From: Stenotrophomonas sp. MYb238
GTDB lineage: Bacteria > Pseudomonadota > Gammaproteobacteria > Xanthomonadales > Xanthomonadaceae
Direction: 5' to 3'
NCBI RefSeq assembly: GCF_009496535.1
Contig: NZ_WIDL01000003.1
Span: 62,001 to 126,000, forward strand
Length of the DNA: 64,000 bases
A program made the translations under genes and the position numbers. The notes beneath the pieces were generated by a model. That model did not search any database, was not told where the DNA came from, and worked only from the letters and a program-made list of their open reading frames with translations. Numbering within the stretch: position 1 is the stretch's first letter; each line of letters opens with the position of its first letter. Of this stretch, positions 34,970 through 44,354 are shown piece by piece.

Positions 34970-35863
34970 TTGTCCATTTCCGGCCTCATCACCGCCCTGG
35001 CGACGCCTTTCCTTGCCGACGGCGCGCTCGATACCGAGGGCTGGCAACGCCTGCTGGCGCTGCAGGTGGCCGGTGGCGCGCAGGGCGTGGTGGTGGCCGG
35101 TTCCACCGGCGAGGCGGCGATGCTGGCCGATGCCGAGTACGACAGCTTGCTGCGCGCGGCCGTGGATTTCCTCGGCGGCCGCATGCCGGTGCTGGCGGGA
35201 ACCGGCCAGTCCGGTACCGCCGGCACCATCGAGGCGACCCGTCGCGCGGCGCGCAATGGCGCCACCCACGCGCTGGTGGTCCCCCCGCCGTATGTGCGCC
35301 CGACCCAGGAAGGCCTGCACCGGCACTACCTGGCCGTCGCCGAACAGGGCGGCCTGCCGGTGGTGCTGTACAACGTGCCTAGCCGCACCGGCTGCGACCT
35401 GCTGCCGGACACCGTCGCCCAACTGGCGTCGCACCCGAACATCGTCGGCATCAAGGAGGCGGTCAGCGACATGGCCCGCCTGAAGGCGCTGCTGGAACTG
35501 CGCGGCGAAGGGTTCGCCATCCTCGCCGGCGACGACGCCAGCGCCGCGCGCGCGATGCTGGCCGGCGCCGACGGCATGGTATCGGTCGGTTCCAACGTGC
35601 TGCCCGGCGCGTTCCGCACCATGTGCGACCTGGCCCGCGCCGGCAACCACGATGCAGCCGAGGCCTGGGACGCGCGTTTGCAGCCCTACCACGATTTCTT
35701 CACCCTCGAGTCCAACCCGATCCCGGTCAAGGCGCTGCTGCAGCGCCTTGGCATCGGCCACGGGCTGCGCCTGCCGCTGTTGCCGCTTTCCGCCTCGCAC
35801 CATGCCGCCGCCGACCACCTGGCGGCCGACGTGGGCGCGCTGGAAGAACTATCCAGCCACTGA
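34970..35863 (+). CDS. dapA: 4-hydroxy-tetrahydrodipicolinate synthase
   Basis: First committed enzyme of the diaminopimelate-lysine pathway; condenses aspartate semialdehyde and pyruvate. The 297 residues start with a TTG codon and read [20 protein letters not shown], then [12 protein letters not shown] (substrate-binding Gly-Ser-Thr-Gly-Glu), [12 protein letters not shown] (catalytic Tyr) and GIKEAVSD with the Schiff-base lysine. The bamC-like lipoprotein gene follows after 31 bases, matching the dapA-bamC order of E. coli. Confidence 0.96.
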   Translation: MSISGLITALATPFLADGALDTEGWQRLLALQVAGGAQGVVVAGSTGEAAMLADAEYDSLLRAAVDFLGGRMPVLAGTGQSGTAGTIEATRRAARNGATHALVVPPPYVRPTQEGLHRHYLAVAEQGGLPVVLYNVPSRTGCDLLPDTVAQLASHPNIVGIKEAVSDMARLKALLELRGEGFAILAGDDASAARAMLAGADGMVSVGSNVLPGAFRTMCDLARAGNHDAAEAWDARLQPYHDFFTLESNPIPVKALLQRLGIGHGLRLPLLPLSASHHAAADHLAADVGALEELSSH

Positions 35864-35894
35864 ACCTGCAGTGGCCAGAACCTGGAGATCCACC

Positions 35895-36395
35895 ATGCGT
35901 CATTCCCGTTCCGCTGTACGCGCACTTTCGCTGGCCCTGCTCGCCGTCGCCACCACCGTCACCGCGACCGGCTGCCACCGCGGCGCACGCGGCGACTACG
36001 CGCTGGCGCCGGAAATGCGCCCGCTCGAAGTGCCGCCGGACCTGAACCTGCCCAACACCGCCGGCGCGTCGCAGGTGCCGGCGCTGGCCTCGGCCGCGCG
36101 CCCGGCCCCGGCGGCCAAGCCCGCGCAGGGCGGCTTCACCGTTCCGGGCAGCCGCGATGAGGTGTTCGGCAAGGTCGGCGACGCGCTCGCGGCCGTCGAC
36201 GGCGTGACCATCGCCAGCCGCGCCCAGCTGCTGGGTTCCTACGACGTGGCCTATGAAGGCAGCAACTTCCTGGTGCGCGTGGTCGGCGTCGAGGCCGGTG
36301 CCTATGTGTCGGCGGTGGATCCGCGCGGCCTGCCGGCCACCGACCCGGCGGCGATCAAGCTGCTCGAGGCGCTGAAGGCCAAGCTGGCGCAGTAA
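35895..36395 (+). CDS. bamC: BamC-like lipoprotein, shortened
   Basis: A 166-residue lipoprotein located, as in E. coli, directly after dapA. It has a signal peptide with a lipobox ending at Cys27 (TATGC), an unstructured stretch (YALAPEMRPLEVPPDLNLPN, the BamD-contact type of segment), then one compact domain with VPGSRDEVFGKVGDALA and a C-terminal helix. E. coli BamC has about 344 residues and two helix-grip domains; here only one is present. It is a Bam complex accessory by context and N-terminal pattern; identity moderate. Confidence 0.75.
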   Translation: MRHSRSAVRALSLALLAVATTVTATGCHRGARGDYALAPEMRPLEVPPDLNLPNTAGASQVPALASAARPAPAAKPAQGGFTVPGSRDEVFGKVGDALAAVDGVTIASRAQLLGSYDVAYEGSNFLVRVVGVEAGAYVSAVDPRGLPATDPAAIKLLEALKAKLAQ

Positions 36396-36469
36396 GCGCT
36401 GGCGCCCGCCCATGGCGGCGGCGATGCCGCCATGGCTCGGCTCTCGCCGGCGACGGCATGCCGGAAACG

Positions 36470-36495
36470 AAAAGGGCGCCTGCGGCGCCCTTTTT
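36470..36495. terminator. bidirectional terminator between bamC and fdxA
   Basis: AAAAGGGCGCC and GGCGCCCTTTTT form a stem with A-run before and T-run after, lying between two convergent genes. A second palindrome (CCATGGCGGC / GCCGCCATGG) is at 36410-36435. Confidence 0.88.
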
Positions 36496-36512
36496 CCGTT
36501 CCCGCCGGAGGC

Positions 36513-36836
36513 TCAGCGTTCCAGCAGCTTGAGCTTGTCCGGCTTGCCGTCCCATTCGGCGGCGTCGGCCGGCGGATCCTTGCGTACCGTCAGTACCGGC
36601 CAGGCCTTGGCCAGTTCGGCGTTCAGGGCGACGAAGCCTTCCTGCCCGGCGGGCACGTCGTCCTCGGGATAGATGGCGTTGACCGGGCACTCCGGTTCGC
36701 ACAGCGTGCAGTCGATGCACTCGTCCGGATCGATCACCAGGAAGTTGGGGCCTTCATGGAAGCAGTCCACGGGGCAGACTTCGACGCAATCGGTGTGTTT
36801 GCACTTGATGCAGTTTTCGGTGACGACGAAAGGCAT
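36513..36836 (-). CDS. fdxA: 7Fe ferredoxin FdxA
   Basis: Seven-iron ferredoxin of 107 residues with a [3Fe-4S] and a [4Fe-4S] cluster. The cysteines are visible: Cys9, Cys17, Cys21 and Cys25 in [22 protein letters not shown] (plus an additional Cys12) and Cys40, Cys43, Cys46, Cys50 in [12 protein letters not shown]. The C-terminal extension of about 50 residues is typical of FdxA. The ATG at 36836 is chosen over one five codons before because FVVTENC starts the family. Convergent with bamC. Confidence 0.94.
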   Translation of the reverse strand: MPFVVTENCIKCKHTDCVEVCPVDCFHEGPNFLVIDPDECIDCTLCEPECPVNAIYPEDDVPAGQEGFVALNAELAKAWPVLTVRKDPPADAAEWDGKPDKLKLLER

Positions 36837-37160
36837 GACGGGGTCCGGCATTGAACCCCGTAATTCTAGAGCAGGATGCGACCGGAGGGCGGGACCATTT
36901 TCATTCGCGGCGCGTCTGCGCGCGTGGGCGTGCGGCTGCGGGCAGGTTGCGCGCTACCCCGGGGCCGGCTGTCAGAGCGCGGCGATCAGCGGGAGCGGCT
37001 GAAGCTTCGTTCTTCGCGAGAGCGGATGGGGCGGCGTGGTGCGTCGGCTGCGACGCGATGTCGCAGGCCCGGGGCGTCGTTCCCGGGCTGGCCGGAAAGG
37101 CGCCGGCATTTCGGCAACGCGCCTGAATGTCGCGCTGGGTGGATACCGGGAAGCCGACAG
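36837..37160. other. intergenic stretch without recognisable gene
   Basis: About 320 bases between fdxA and the repeat behind tRNA-Glu. Open frames here are arginine-rich and unlike real proteins. No tRNA or strong terminator. Nothing further can be supported. Confidence 0.5.
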
Positions 37161-37238
37161 CAACCGCCAGAAGCGGTTTTCGACATCGCTTGTCGATGGC
37201 CCGAAGGGGTTGCCGCTCTGGGTGGCGGCAACAAAAAA
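37161..37238 (-). repeat. 71-bp-type repeat behind tRNA-Glu terminator
   Basis: On the minus strand this reads TTTTTTGTTGCCGCC, a GCGGCAAC palindrome partner, then CTTCGGGCCATCGACAAGCG and ATGTC, nearly base for base the first unit at 28557 behind gyrA. In both places the element starts in the T-run of a terminator and has the same orientation relative to it. Confidence 0.85.
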
Positions 37239-37256
37239 CCCCGCACAGGCGGGGTT
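37233..37256 (-). terminator. Rho-independent terminator of tRNA-Glu
   Basis: On the minus strand AACCCCGC-CTGT-GCGGGGTT followed by TTTTT, starting 21 bases after the tRNA 3' end. Confidence 0.93.
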
Positions 37257-37277
37257 CTCTGGTTTCGCGGACGGAGT

Positions 37278-37352
37278 TGGCGCTCCCTAGGGGACTCGAA
37301 CCCCTGTTTTAGCCTTGAGAGGGCCACGTCCTAACCACTAGACGAAGGGAGC
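37278..37352 (-). tRNA. tRNA-Glu (anticodon CTC)
   Basis: A 75-base cloverleaf with encoded CCA: acceptor GCTCCCT/AGGGAGC, D-arm TCGTCTAGTGGTTAGGACG, anticodon loop CTCTCAA giving CTC, T-arm AGGGGTTCGAGTCCCCT, discriminator G. It has its own promoter upstream and a terminator downstream on the minus strand. Confidence 0.96.
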
Positions 37353-37378
37353 GTTTTGTCGCGTCCGGCGAGCGCGCT

Positions 37379-37407
37379 AGTATATGCACCTGTTTGCCGC
37401 CAGGCAA
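37379..37407 (-). promoter_or_regulatory. promoter of tRNA-Glu
   Basis: On the minus strand TTGCCT (37407-37402) and TATACT (37384-37379) are 17 bases apart, followed by a GC-rich discriminator AGCGCGC, typical of stable-RNA promoters. It overlaps the only ordinary start codon (TTG at 37394) of the divergent pcnB frame. Confidence 0.88.
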
Positions 37408-38767
37408 CCCCGCAACCCCAACCGGAATCGCCACCATCAATTCCACAGTTACAACGCCGTTCACCCTGCGCGTCATCCCGCGCGACCAGCACACCATTTC
37501 GCGCAAGGACGTCAGTCCGAACGCGCTGCGCGTGCTCTACCGCCTGCGCGAGTCCGGGTTCGGCGCCTATCTGGTCGGCGGCGCCGTCCGCGACCTGCTG
37601 GTGGGCGGGCGGCCGAAGGATTTCGACGTGGCCACCGACGCCACGCCGGAGCAGGTCAAGCAGCTGTTCCGCAACTGCCGGCTGATCGGCCGCCGCTTCC
37701 GCCTGGCGCATGTGGTGTTCGGCCGCGAGATCATCGAGGTCGCCACCTTCCGCGCCAACAGCGACGACGGCAGCGGCGACCGCGAGGTCGAGAACGGCAT
37801 GCTGGTGCGCGACAACATCTACGGCAGCATCGAGGAAGACGCGGTGCGCCGCGATTTCACCTGCAACGCCCTGTACTACGCCATCGAGGATTTCTCGGTG
37901 CGCGACTACGTCGGCGGCTTCGAGGACGTGCTGGCGCGGCGCATGAAGCTGATCGGCGATCCCGAAGAGCGTTACCGCGAGGACCCGGTGCGCATGCTGC
38001 GCGCGGTGCGCCTGGCGGCCAAGCTCGATTTCGAGATCGAGGCGGCCACCGCCGCGCCGCTCCCGCGCCTGGCCGGCCTGCTGGACGAAGCGGCGCCGGC
38101 GCGCCTGTTCGAGGAAGTGCTCAAGCTGTTCCTGTCCGGGCACGGCGTGGCCAGTTTCGAGGGGCTGGAGCGCCACGGGCTGCTGCCGGCGCTGTTCCCG
38201 GAGAGCGCGGCCGCGCTGAAGAGCAACCGCAGCGGTGCGCTGCGCCGTTTCGTGGTCGAGGGGCTGCGCAGCACCGACGAACGCGTGGCCAACGACGAGC
38301 CGGTGTCGCCGGCCTTCCTGTTCGCCCTGCTGCTGTGGCCGGCGTTCTGCCGCACCCTGATTTCCCTGCAGCGGCAGGGGCTGGCGCCGGAAGAAGCGCA
38401 GCGCCGCGCCGCCGACCGGGTCACCCTGCACCAGCTGACCACCATCGCGCTGCCGCGCCGGTTCTCGCTGCCGATGCAGGAGATCTGGCTGCTGCAGTCG
38501 CGCTTCTCCTCGCGCCAGCGCAAGCGCGTTTTCCGCACCCTGACCCATCCGCGCTTCCGCGCCGCGTTCGACTTCCTGGTGCTGCGCCAGGCCGCGTCCA
38601 GCGAGCATGCGGCCGACATCGAGTTCTGGCGCGAGGCGCAGCAGCAGTCCGGCCGCGAGCTGGAATCGGCGCTGGATTCGCTGCATGCCGACGACGCGCT
38701 GGAAGAAGGCGCGCCCAAGCGGCGGCGCCGTCGTCGCCGTCGCAGCAGCGCGGTCGCCGGCGAGTAA
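37394..38767 (+). CDS. pcnB: poly(A) polymerase I
   Basis: Adds poly(A) tails that mark RNA for decay. Up to 457 residues: FGAYLVGGAVRDLLVGGRPKDFDVATDATPEQV is the nucleotidyltransferase core with the Asp-x-Asp metal ligands, followed by YGSIEEDAVRRDFTCNALYY and the EDPVRMLRAVRLAAKLDF signature, and a very basic C-terminal tail of eight arginines in a row for RNA binding. The start is doubtful. No ATG or GTG fits: the only ordinary start in frame is TTG 37394, inside the tRNA-Glu promoter; an ATC at 37436, nine bases behind GGA, is an alternative. E. coli pcnB is known to start at AUU. folK follows after 5 bases. Confidence 0.94.
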   Translation: MPPGNPATPTGIATINSTVTTPFTLRVIPRDQHTISRKDVSPNALRVLYRLRESGFGAYLVGGAVRDLLVGGRPKDFDVATDATPEQVKQLFRNCRLIGRRFRLAHVVFGREIIEVATFRANSDDGSGDREVENGMLVRDNIYGSIEEDAVRRDFTCNALYYAIEDFSVRDYVGGFEDVLARRMKLIGDPEERYREDPVRMLRAVRLAAKLDFEIEAATAAPLPRLAGLLDEAAPARLFEEVLKLFLSGHGVASFEGLERHGLLPALFPESAAALKSNRSGALRRFVVEGLRSTDERVANDEPVSPAFLFALLLWPAFCRTLISLQRQGLAPEEAQRRAADRVTLHQLTTIALPRRFSLPMQEIWLLQSRFSSRQRKRVFRTLTHPRFRAAFDFLVLRQAASSEHAADIEFWREAQQQSGRELESALDSLHADDALEEGAPKRRRRRRRRSSAVAGE

Positions 38768-38772
38768 CGTCC

Positions 38773-39261
38773 ATGGTCGTGGCCTGCATCGGGCTGGGCG
38801 CCAACCTCGGCGATGCGCCGGCGACCGTGCGCGAGGCGATCCAGGCGCTGGCGACACTGCCTGATTGCCGCCTGCTGGCCGCCTCGCGGCTGTACCGCAC
38901 GCCGGCGTGGGGCAACCAGGACCAGCCGGATTTCATCAACGCCGCGGCGGCGCTGGAGACCGCGCTGCCGGCGCCGACGCTGCTGGAGCGGCTGCTGGCC
39001 ACCGAACAGGCCTTCGGCCGCGTGCGCCTGCCGGGCGAGCGCTGGGGGCCGCGCACCCTCGACCTGGACCTGCTGCTGTATGGGGAGCAGGTGATCGACC
39101 TGCCGCAGCTGACGGTCCCGCACCCGCACCTGCACGAGCGCGCCTTCGCCCTGCTGCCGCTGGCCGAGGTGGCGCCGGAGGCGGCCATTCCCGGCCATGG
39201 AACGGTGCGTGGCGTGCTGGCCGGCATTCAAACCTGCGGTATCGCGCCGATAGGGGGATAA
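38773..39261 (+). CDS. folK: HPPK, folate biosynthesis
   Basis: Pyrophosphokinase acting on 6-hydroxymethyl-7,8-dihydropterin. The 162 residues begin with [19 protein letters not shown] and carry [21 protein letters not shown] and [16 protein letters not shown] (the signature with two catalytic Asp). It is located between pcnB and panB, the same order as in E. coli and other gammaproteobacteria. ATG lies 5 bases after the pcnB stop. Confidence 0.95.
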   Translation: MVVACIGLGANLGDAPATVREAIQALATLPDCRLLAASRLYRTPAWGNQDQPDFINAAAALETALPAPTLLERLLATEQAFGRVRLPGERWGPRTLDLDLLLYGEQVIDLPQLTVPHPHLHERAFALLPLAEVAPEAAIPGHGTVRGVLAGIQTCGIAPIGG

Positions 39262-39292
39262 TGCGCGGCTCATCACCGATCGTTATCCCCAC

Positions 39293-40108
39293 ATGAGCAC
39301 CCACGCAGACAGCAAGCCCTGGACCGTCCCGGCGCTGGCGCAGGCCAAGCGCAATGGCCAGAAACTGGTGATGTTGACCGCCTACGACGCCGGTTTCGCG
39401 CGCGCCTTCGACGCCAACGGGGTCGACCTGATCCTGATCGGCGATTCGCTGGGCATGGTGGTTCAGGGGCACGACTCGACGCTGCCGGTCACCGTGGCCG
39501 ACATCGCCTACCACACCACTGCCGTCGCGCGCGTACTGCAGCGCGCCCTGCTGGTGGCCGACCTGCCGTTCGGCGCCGACGCCACGCCCGAGCGCGCGCT
39601 CGAGGCCTCGCTGCAGCTGCTGCGCGCCGGCGCGGAAATGGTCAAGCTCGAAGGCGCTGGCTTCAAGCTGGACGTGATCCGCTACCTGGTCGAACGCGAG
39701 ATCCCGGTGTGCTCGCACCTGGGCCTGACCCCGCAGTCGGTGCTGACATTGGGCGGGTTCAAGGTGCAGGGCCGGGGCGATGCCGCCGAACGCCTGCGCG
39801 CCGATGCCCGCGCCGTGGCCGAGGCGGGCGCCGCGCTGCTGGTGCTCGAATGCGTGCCCTCGCCGGTGGCCGCGCAGGTCACCGCCGAGGTGGCGATTCC
39901 CACCATCGGCATCGGCGCCGGCGCCGGCTGCGACGGCCAGGTGCTGGTGATGCACGATTTCCTCGGCCTGGACAGCGGCCACCGCCGGCCCAAGTTCGTC
40001 AAGGATTTCCTTGCCGAAGGCGGTTCTGTGGCCGGCGCCGTCCGCGCCTACGCCGACGCGGTGCGCGCCGGCACCTTCCCCGACGCGGAGCATGCGTACG
40101 CATCATGA
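39293..40108 (+). CDS. panB: 3-methyl-2-oxobutanoate hydroxymethyltransferase
   Basis: Makes ketopantoate from alpha-ketoisovalerate and methylenetetrahydrofolate. The 271 residues show [39 protein letters not shown] (metal-binding Asp), KLEGAG and a closing DFLAEGGS. The stop overlaps the panC start by four bases (ATGA). A GATAAT sequence at the end of folK is a doubtful promoter element. Confidence 0.96.
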   Translation: MSTHADSKPWTVPALAQAKRNGQKLVMLTAYDAGFARAFDANGVDLILIGDSLGMVVQGHDSTLPVTVADIAYHTTAVARVLQRALLVADLPFGADATPERALEASLQLLRAGAEMVKLEGAGFKLDVIRYLVEREIPVCSHLGLTPQSVLTLGGFKVQGRGDAAERLRADARAVAEAGAALLVLECVPSPVAAQVTAEVAIPTIGIGAGAGCDGQVLVMHDFLGLDSGHRRPKFVKDFLAEGGSVAGAVRAYADAVRAGTFPDAEHAYAS

Positions 40109-40947
40109 TCGAGACCGTCACCGAACTTTCCCGGCTGCGCGCCATCGTCGGCGGCTGGAAGCGCGAGGGCCTGCGGGTGGGCTTCGTGCCGACCATGGGC
40201 AACCTGCACGCCGGCCACTACTCGTTGGTGACGCTGGCGCGCCGGCATGCCGACCGCGTGGTGTCCAGCGTGTTCGTCAACCCGACCCAGTTCGGCCCGA
40301 ACGAGGACTTCACCCGCTACCCGCGCACGCCCGAGGCCGATACCACCGGGCTTGAGCAGGCCGGCTGCGACGTGCTGTGGCTGCCGACGGTCGAATCCAT
40401 GTACCCGTTTGGCGTCGAGCTGGCCGCCAATGTCCACGTGCCGGGCGTCAGCGCGCTGCTGGAAGGCGCGCACCGGCCCGGTCATTTCGATGGCGTGTGC
40501 ACCGTGGTCACGCGCCTGTTCAACCAGGTGCAGCCGGACATGGCCGCGTTCGGCCGCAAGGATTACCAGCAGCTGGCGGTGATCCGGCAGATGGTGGCCG
40601 ACCTGGCGTTCCCGATCGAGATCGTCGGCGGCGACATCGTGCGCGAGGACGACGGCCTGGCGATGAGCTCGCGCAACCAGTACCTCACCGCGCAAACCCG
40701 GCCGCAGGCCGCGGTGATCCGCCGCGTGCTGCTGGCCATGCGCCAGGCCAGCCTGGCCGGCGCCCCGCGGGCGCAGGTCGAGGCCGAGGGCGCGGCGCAG
40801 CTGCAGGCGGCCGGTTTCCAGGTCGACTACGCGGTGGTGCGCCTGCCGGACCTGGGCGAACCGGGCGAGGGCGATGCCGGCGCCCGCGTGGCGCTGGTCG
40901 CGGCCCGGCTGGGCAATACCCGGCTGATCGACAACATCGAGTTCTGA
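40105..40947 (+). CDS. panC: pantoate-beta-alanine ligase
   Basis: Joins pantoate and beta-alanine with ATP. The 280 residues contain [19 protein letters not shown], the HIGH-like ATP site, [18 protein letters not shown], and [19 protein letters not shown], plus AMSSRNQYL near the C-terminal part. It is translationally coupled to panB. A terminator-like hairpin follows, so panD is probably transcribed separately, or with attenuation. Confidence 0.96.
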   Translation: MIETVTELSRLRAIVGGWKREGLRVGFVPTMGNLHAGHYSLVTLARRHADRVVSSVFVNPTQFGPNEDFTRYPRTPEADTTGLEQAGCDVLWLPTVESMYPFGVELAANVHVPGVSALLEGAHRPGHFDGVCTVVTRLFNQVQPDMAAFGRKDYQQLAVIRQMVADLAFPIEIVGGDIVREDDGLAMSSRNQYLTAQTRPQAAVIRRVLLAMRQASLAGAPRAQVEAEGAAQLQAAGFQVDYAVVRLPDLGEPGEGDAGARVALVAARLGNTRLIDNIEF

Positions 40948-40999
40948 CGCCCGCGCCGGGACCGGCGCTGTCCCGGCGGCGACGGCCGAACGTCATGCG

Positions 41000-41023
41000 A
41001 TGGCGCCCTCGTGGCGCCATTTT
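41000..41023 (+). terminator. terminator between panC and panD
   Basis: ATGGCGCC-CTCGT-GGCGCCAT hairpin followed by TTT, 52 bases after panC stop. Confidence 0.7.
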
Positions 41024-41123
41024 CACGTCCGCGACCGGGCCGGACAGCCCATGTTGCAGTGCGGGCAAGGGCCCGCGCCGGTGCTAGACTGCGTGCTTTC
41101 TTTCGCAGTATTCCGGCATCGCC

Positions 41124-41504
41124 ATGCAACTTTCCCTGCTCAAGACCAAGATCCACCGCGCCACCGTCACCCATTCGGAGCTGAACTACGAAGGCTCCAT
41201 CGCGATCGACGGCGACCTGCTGGAAGCCACCGGCATCCGCGAGTTCGAACAGGTGCACATCTGGGACGTGACCAACGGGGCGCGTTTCTCCACCTACGCC
41301 ATCCGCGCCGAGGCCGGCAGCGGCGTGATCTCGCTCAACGGCGGCGCCGCGCGCCACGTGCAGGTGGGCGACGTGATCATCATCGCCGCCTTCGCCGGCA
41401 TGAGCGAAGCCGAGGCCGACAGCTTCCAGCCCAAGCTGGTCTACGTCGACGGCAACAACCGCATCACCCATACCAACCACTCCATCCCCACACAGGCCGC
41501 ATGA
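41124..41504 (+). CDS. panD: aspartate 1-decarboxylase
   Basis: Pyruvoyl enzyme forming beta-alanine, the second substrate of PanC. The 126-residue proenzyme has the self-cleavage site Gly24-Ser25 in [10 protein letters not shown], and the active-site Lys9 and [10 protein letters not shown] region. It overlaps pgi by four bases (ATGA at 41501-41504). It is separated from panC by 176 bases including a terminator-like hairpin. Confidence 0.96.
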   Translation: MQLSLLKTKIHRATVTHSELNYEGSIAIDGDLLEATGIREFEQVHIWDVTNGARFSTYAIRAEAGSGVISLNGGAARHVQVGDVIIIAAFAGMSEAEADSFQPKLVYVDGNNRITHTNHSIPTQAA

Positions 41505-43009
41505 CAACGCACAACGGATTGACCGCATTGCACGCCCACGCCCAGCGTCTGCAGGGCACGGGTATTCCCTCGCTGTTGGCCGCCGAGCCGGACAGGGTGA
41601 AAACCCTGGCGTTCAAGGTCGGTCCGTTGTACGTGAACTTCGCGCGGCAGAGTTACGACCGCGCGGCCCTGCAGGCGCTGCTCGAGCTGGCCGCCGCGTG
41701 CGATGTCGCCGGCGGCTTCGCGCGCCTGTTCAGCGGCGAGAAGATCAACGTCACCGAAGGCCGCGCGGTGCTGCACAGCGCATTGCGTGGCGACGCCAGC
41801 CCGAAGGCGGCGGCCGAACACGCCGAGGCGGTGGCCGTGCAGCGGCGCATGGGCGAACTGGTCCAGGCGCTGGAAGCCAGCGACGTCACCGACATCGTCA
41901 GCGTCGGCATCGGCGGCTCCGACCTCGGCCCGCGCCTGGTGGCCGACGCGCTGCGTCCGGCCAGCGGCGCGCGCTTTCGAGTGCATTTCGTCTCCAACGT
42001 CGACGGCGCGGCGATGCAGCGCACGCTGGCCACGCTGGACCCGGCCACCACCGCCGGCATCCTGATCTCCAAGACCTTCGGCACCCAGGAAACCCTGCTC
42101 AACGGCGCGATCCTGCGCGACTGGCTGGGCGGCAGCGAGCGCCTGTACGCGGTCAGCGCCAATCCCGAGCGCGCGGCCAAGGCCTTCGACATCGACGCCG
42201 CGCGCGTGCTGCCGATGTGGGACTGGGTCGGCGGCCGCTACTCGTTGTGGTCGGCGGTGGGTTTCCCGATCGCGCTGGCGATCGGCTTCGAGCGCTTCGG
42301 CCAGCTGCTGGCTGGCGCGGCGGAAATGGATGCGCACGCGGCCAGCGCGCCGCTGGAACGCAACCTGCCGGTGCTGCACGCGCTGACCGACATCTGGAAC
42401 CGCAACGCGCTCGGCCGCGCCACGCACGCGGTGATGACCTACGACCAGCGCCTGGCGCTGCTGCCGGCCTACCTGCAGCAGCTGGTGATGGAAAGCCTGG
42501 GCAAGCGGGTCAAGCTCGACGGCAGCCCGGTCGACGCCGACACCGTGCCGGTGTGGTGGGGCGGGGCGGGCACCGACGTGCAGCACAGCTTCTTCCAGGC
42601 GCTGCACCAGGGCACCAGCATCGTGCCGGCCGATTTCATCGGCTGCGTGCACAACGCCGACCCGTACACCGTCAACCACCAGGCGCTGCTGGCCAACCTG
42701 CTGGCGCAGACCGAGGCGCTGGCCAACGGCCAGGACAGCGACGATCCGCACCGCCAGTATCCCGGCGGTCGCCCAAGCACGCTGATCCTGCTCGACGCGC
42801 TGACCCCGCACGCGCTGGGCGCGCTGGTCGCCATGTACGAGCACGCGGTCTACGTGCAGTCGCTGGTGTGGGGCATCAACGCCTTCGACCAGTTCGGCGT
42901 GGAGCTGGGCAAGCAGCTGGCCAACCAGCTGTTGCCTGCGCTGCAGGGCGAGGCGGTGGAGATCGCCGATCCGATGACGCGCGAGGCGCTGGCGCAGCTG
43001 CGCGCCTGA
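41501..43009 (+). CDS. pgi: glucose-6-phosphate isomerase
   Basis: Glycolytic isomerase of 502 residues. Signatures are [61 protein letters not shown] and [12 protein letters not shown]; the C-terminal [21 protein letters not shown] holds the catalytic Lys/Gln block. It is somewhat shorter than E. coli Pgi (549). Coupled to panD by ATGA; followed by a strong terminator. No glycolysis neighbour. Confidence 0.96.
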   Translation: MTTHNGLTALHAHAQRLQGTGIPSLLAAEPDRVKTLAFKVGPLYVNFARQSYDRAALQALLELAAACDVAGGFARLFSGEKINVTEGRAVLHSALRGDASPKAAAEHAEAVAVQRRMGELVQALEASDVTDIVSVGIGGSDLGPRLVADALRPASGARFRVHFVSNVDGAAMQRTLATLDPATTAGILISKTFGTQETLLNGAILRDWLGGSERLYAVSANPERAAKAFDIDAARVLPMWDWVGGRYSLWSAVGFPIALAIGFERFGQLLAGAAEMDAHAASAPLERNLPVLHALTDIWNRNALGRATHAVMTYDQRLALLPAYLQQLVMESLGKRVKLDGSPVDADTVPVWWGGAGTDVQHSFFQALHQGTSIVPADFIGCVHNADPYTVNHQALLANLLAQTEALANGQDSDDPHRQYPGGRPSTLILLDALTPHALGALVAMYEHAVYVQSLVWGINAFDQFGVELGKQLANQLLPALQGEAVEIADPMTREALAQLRA

Positions 43010-43032
43010 TCGGCACCGCAGGGCAACGGCAG

Positions 43033-43063
43033 ACGCCGCGCAGCGATGCGCGGCGTTTCTTTT
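43033..43063 (+). terminator. Rho-independent terminator of panD-pgi
   Basis: ACGCCGCGCA-GCGA-TGCGCGGCGT hairpin followed by TTCTTTTG, 23 bases after the pgi stop. Confidence 0.88.
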
Positions 43064-43195
43064 GGGTCTTCGCCCGGATCAGGACAACCGCCTGGAGAGC
43101 GCGTGGCGGTATGCCGCGCAAGCGGGACTCGCCGCGCTGGCGCTTTGTCGGCATCGATCCAAGCCGGTACCAGCGCGCTGTGCCGTCTCGGCCAG

Positions 43196-44233
43196 TCAGC
43201 CGGTGGAGCGCCGCGCCTGGCTCGGCGCGCGCCCGGTCCAGCGCTTGAACGCGCGGCGGAATTCGCGCGCGTCGTTGAAGCCCAGCTGGCCGCCGATGGC
43301 GACGATGCTCAACTTCGGGTCGCGCAGCAGTTCCATCGCATGGTTGGTGCGCACGCGGTCGTGGACCGCGCTGAACGAGGTGCCTTCCTCGGCGAGCTGG
43401 CGCCGCAGGGTGCGTTCGCTCAGGTGCAGTTCGGCGGCCATTTCGGCCATCTGCGGGTTGTCGCGCAGGCGCATGCGCAGGTGGCTTTCCAGCGCGGCGG
43501 TGGTTTCGCCGCACGCCGGCAGCGCATCCAGCTGCATGCGGCACAGGGTCAGCACCTGGTTGGAGGTCACCGGGTTGTAGCTGGCGAACGGCAGTTCCAG
43601 CCAGCAGCGTTCGATCACCATCGCGTGCCGGGACTGGTCGAAACGCACGTCGCAGCCGAACACCTCGCGGTAGCGCTGCGCATAGCGCGGCGCCGGGTAG
43701 CCAAGTTCCAGGCGCAGTGGGCGGAAGCCGGGGCCGACCAGCTCGTGGATCAGTTTCAGCACGCTGGAGAACAGTTCCTCGCACAGGAACGGCAGCAGGT
43801 CGCAGGCCTCGTCCGGCGCGGTGGCGACCGCGGCCAGGCAGTCGGTGTCGCGTTCGGTCAGCGACATGTCCATCAGCGCGCCGCTGCTGCGCTGGTAGGC
43901 CAGGCCGATGCGCACCGCTTCGCCGAAGTCGGGCGCGGTCTTCATCGCCAGCCCGAGCAGCCCGAAGTTGCCCAGGTTCTGCCGGCTGCCCAGTTCCAGC
44001 CCGAGGCCTTCCATCGACAGCGCAAGCAGGGCGCGGCGGATCACGGTACTGGCCTGGCGGTAGGACATGCGCGTGTCGGGCAGGCTGATTTCCGCGGGCT
44101 GCAGGCGGGTTCCGGCGAACCAGTCGTCGCAGTCCACGCCCCGCTCGGCGGCCAGCTGCATCAGGCCGCAGAGGATGTTGGTGGGCCGGTCGGCGACGGA
44201 CAGGCGATCACCGATTGCGGTGTTGAAACGCAT
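43196..44233 (-). CDS. AraC family transcriptional regulator
   Basis: A 345-residue regulator of the type with an N-terminal arabinose-binding-like domain (PF12625 type; residues about 20-210, SYRQASTVIRRALLALSMEGLGLELG) and a C-terminal double helix-turn-helix (about 240-335; MAAELHLSERTLRRQLAEEGTSF and IVAIGGQLGFNDAREFRRAFKRWTG). Relatives often control catabolic genes for aromatic or fatty compounds. It is divergent from the beta-helix/cytochrome/TonB-receptor unit with a 121-base shared region, and is the probable regulator of that unit (inference from position). Confidence 0.9.
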   Translation of the reverse strand: MRFNTAIGDRLSVADRPTNILCGLMQLAAERGVDCDDWFAGTRLQPAEISLPDTRMSYRQASTVIRRALLALSMEGLGLELGSRQNLGNFGLLGLAMKTAPDFGEAVRIGLAYQRSSGALMDMSLTERDTDCLAAVATAPDEACDLLPFLCEELFSSVLKLIHELVGPGFRPLRLELGYPAPRYAQRYREVFGCDVRFDQSRHAMVIERCWLELPFASYNPVTSNQVLTLCRMQLDALPACGETTAALESHLRMRLRDNPQMAEMAAELHLSERTLRRQLAEEGTSFSAVHDRVRTNHAMELLRDPKLSIVAIGGQLGFNDAREFRRAFKRWTGRAPSQARRSTG

Positions 44234-44354
44234 CCGAAATCCTTCCGATTGTCCGTTTTGCCCCCCTTTGTATGCCGCTTCGGCCCTTCGCGCAACGCGT
44301 CAATACGCACCAGACTGCGGCGCAGACTTGGCGAGCACGTACGGGAGAGAATTC

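Noticed and set aside
36876-37334. Open frames between fdxA and tRNA-Glu
   Set aside because: They run through the 71-bp-type repeat, the terminator and the tRNA itself, so cannot be genuine proteins.
39257-39262. GATAAT before panB as promoter
   Set aside because: No -35 box at a suitable distance and the site is inside the folK stop region; panB is more likely read from upstream.
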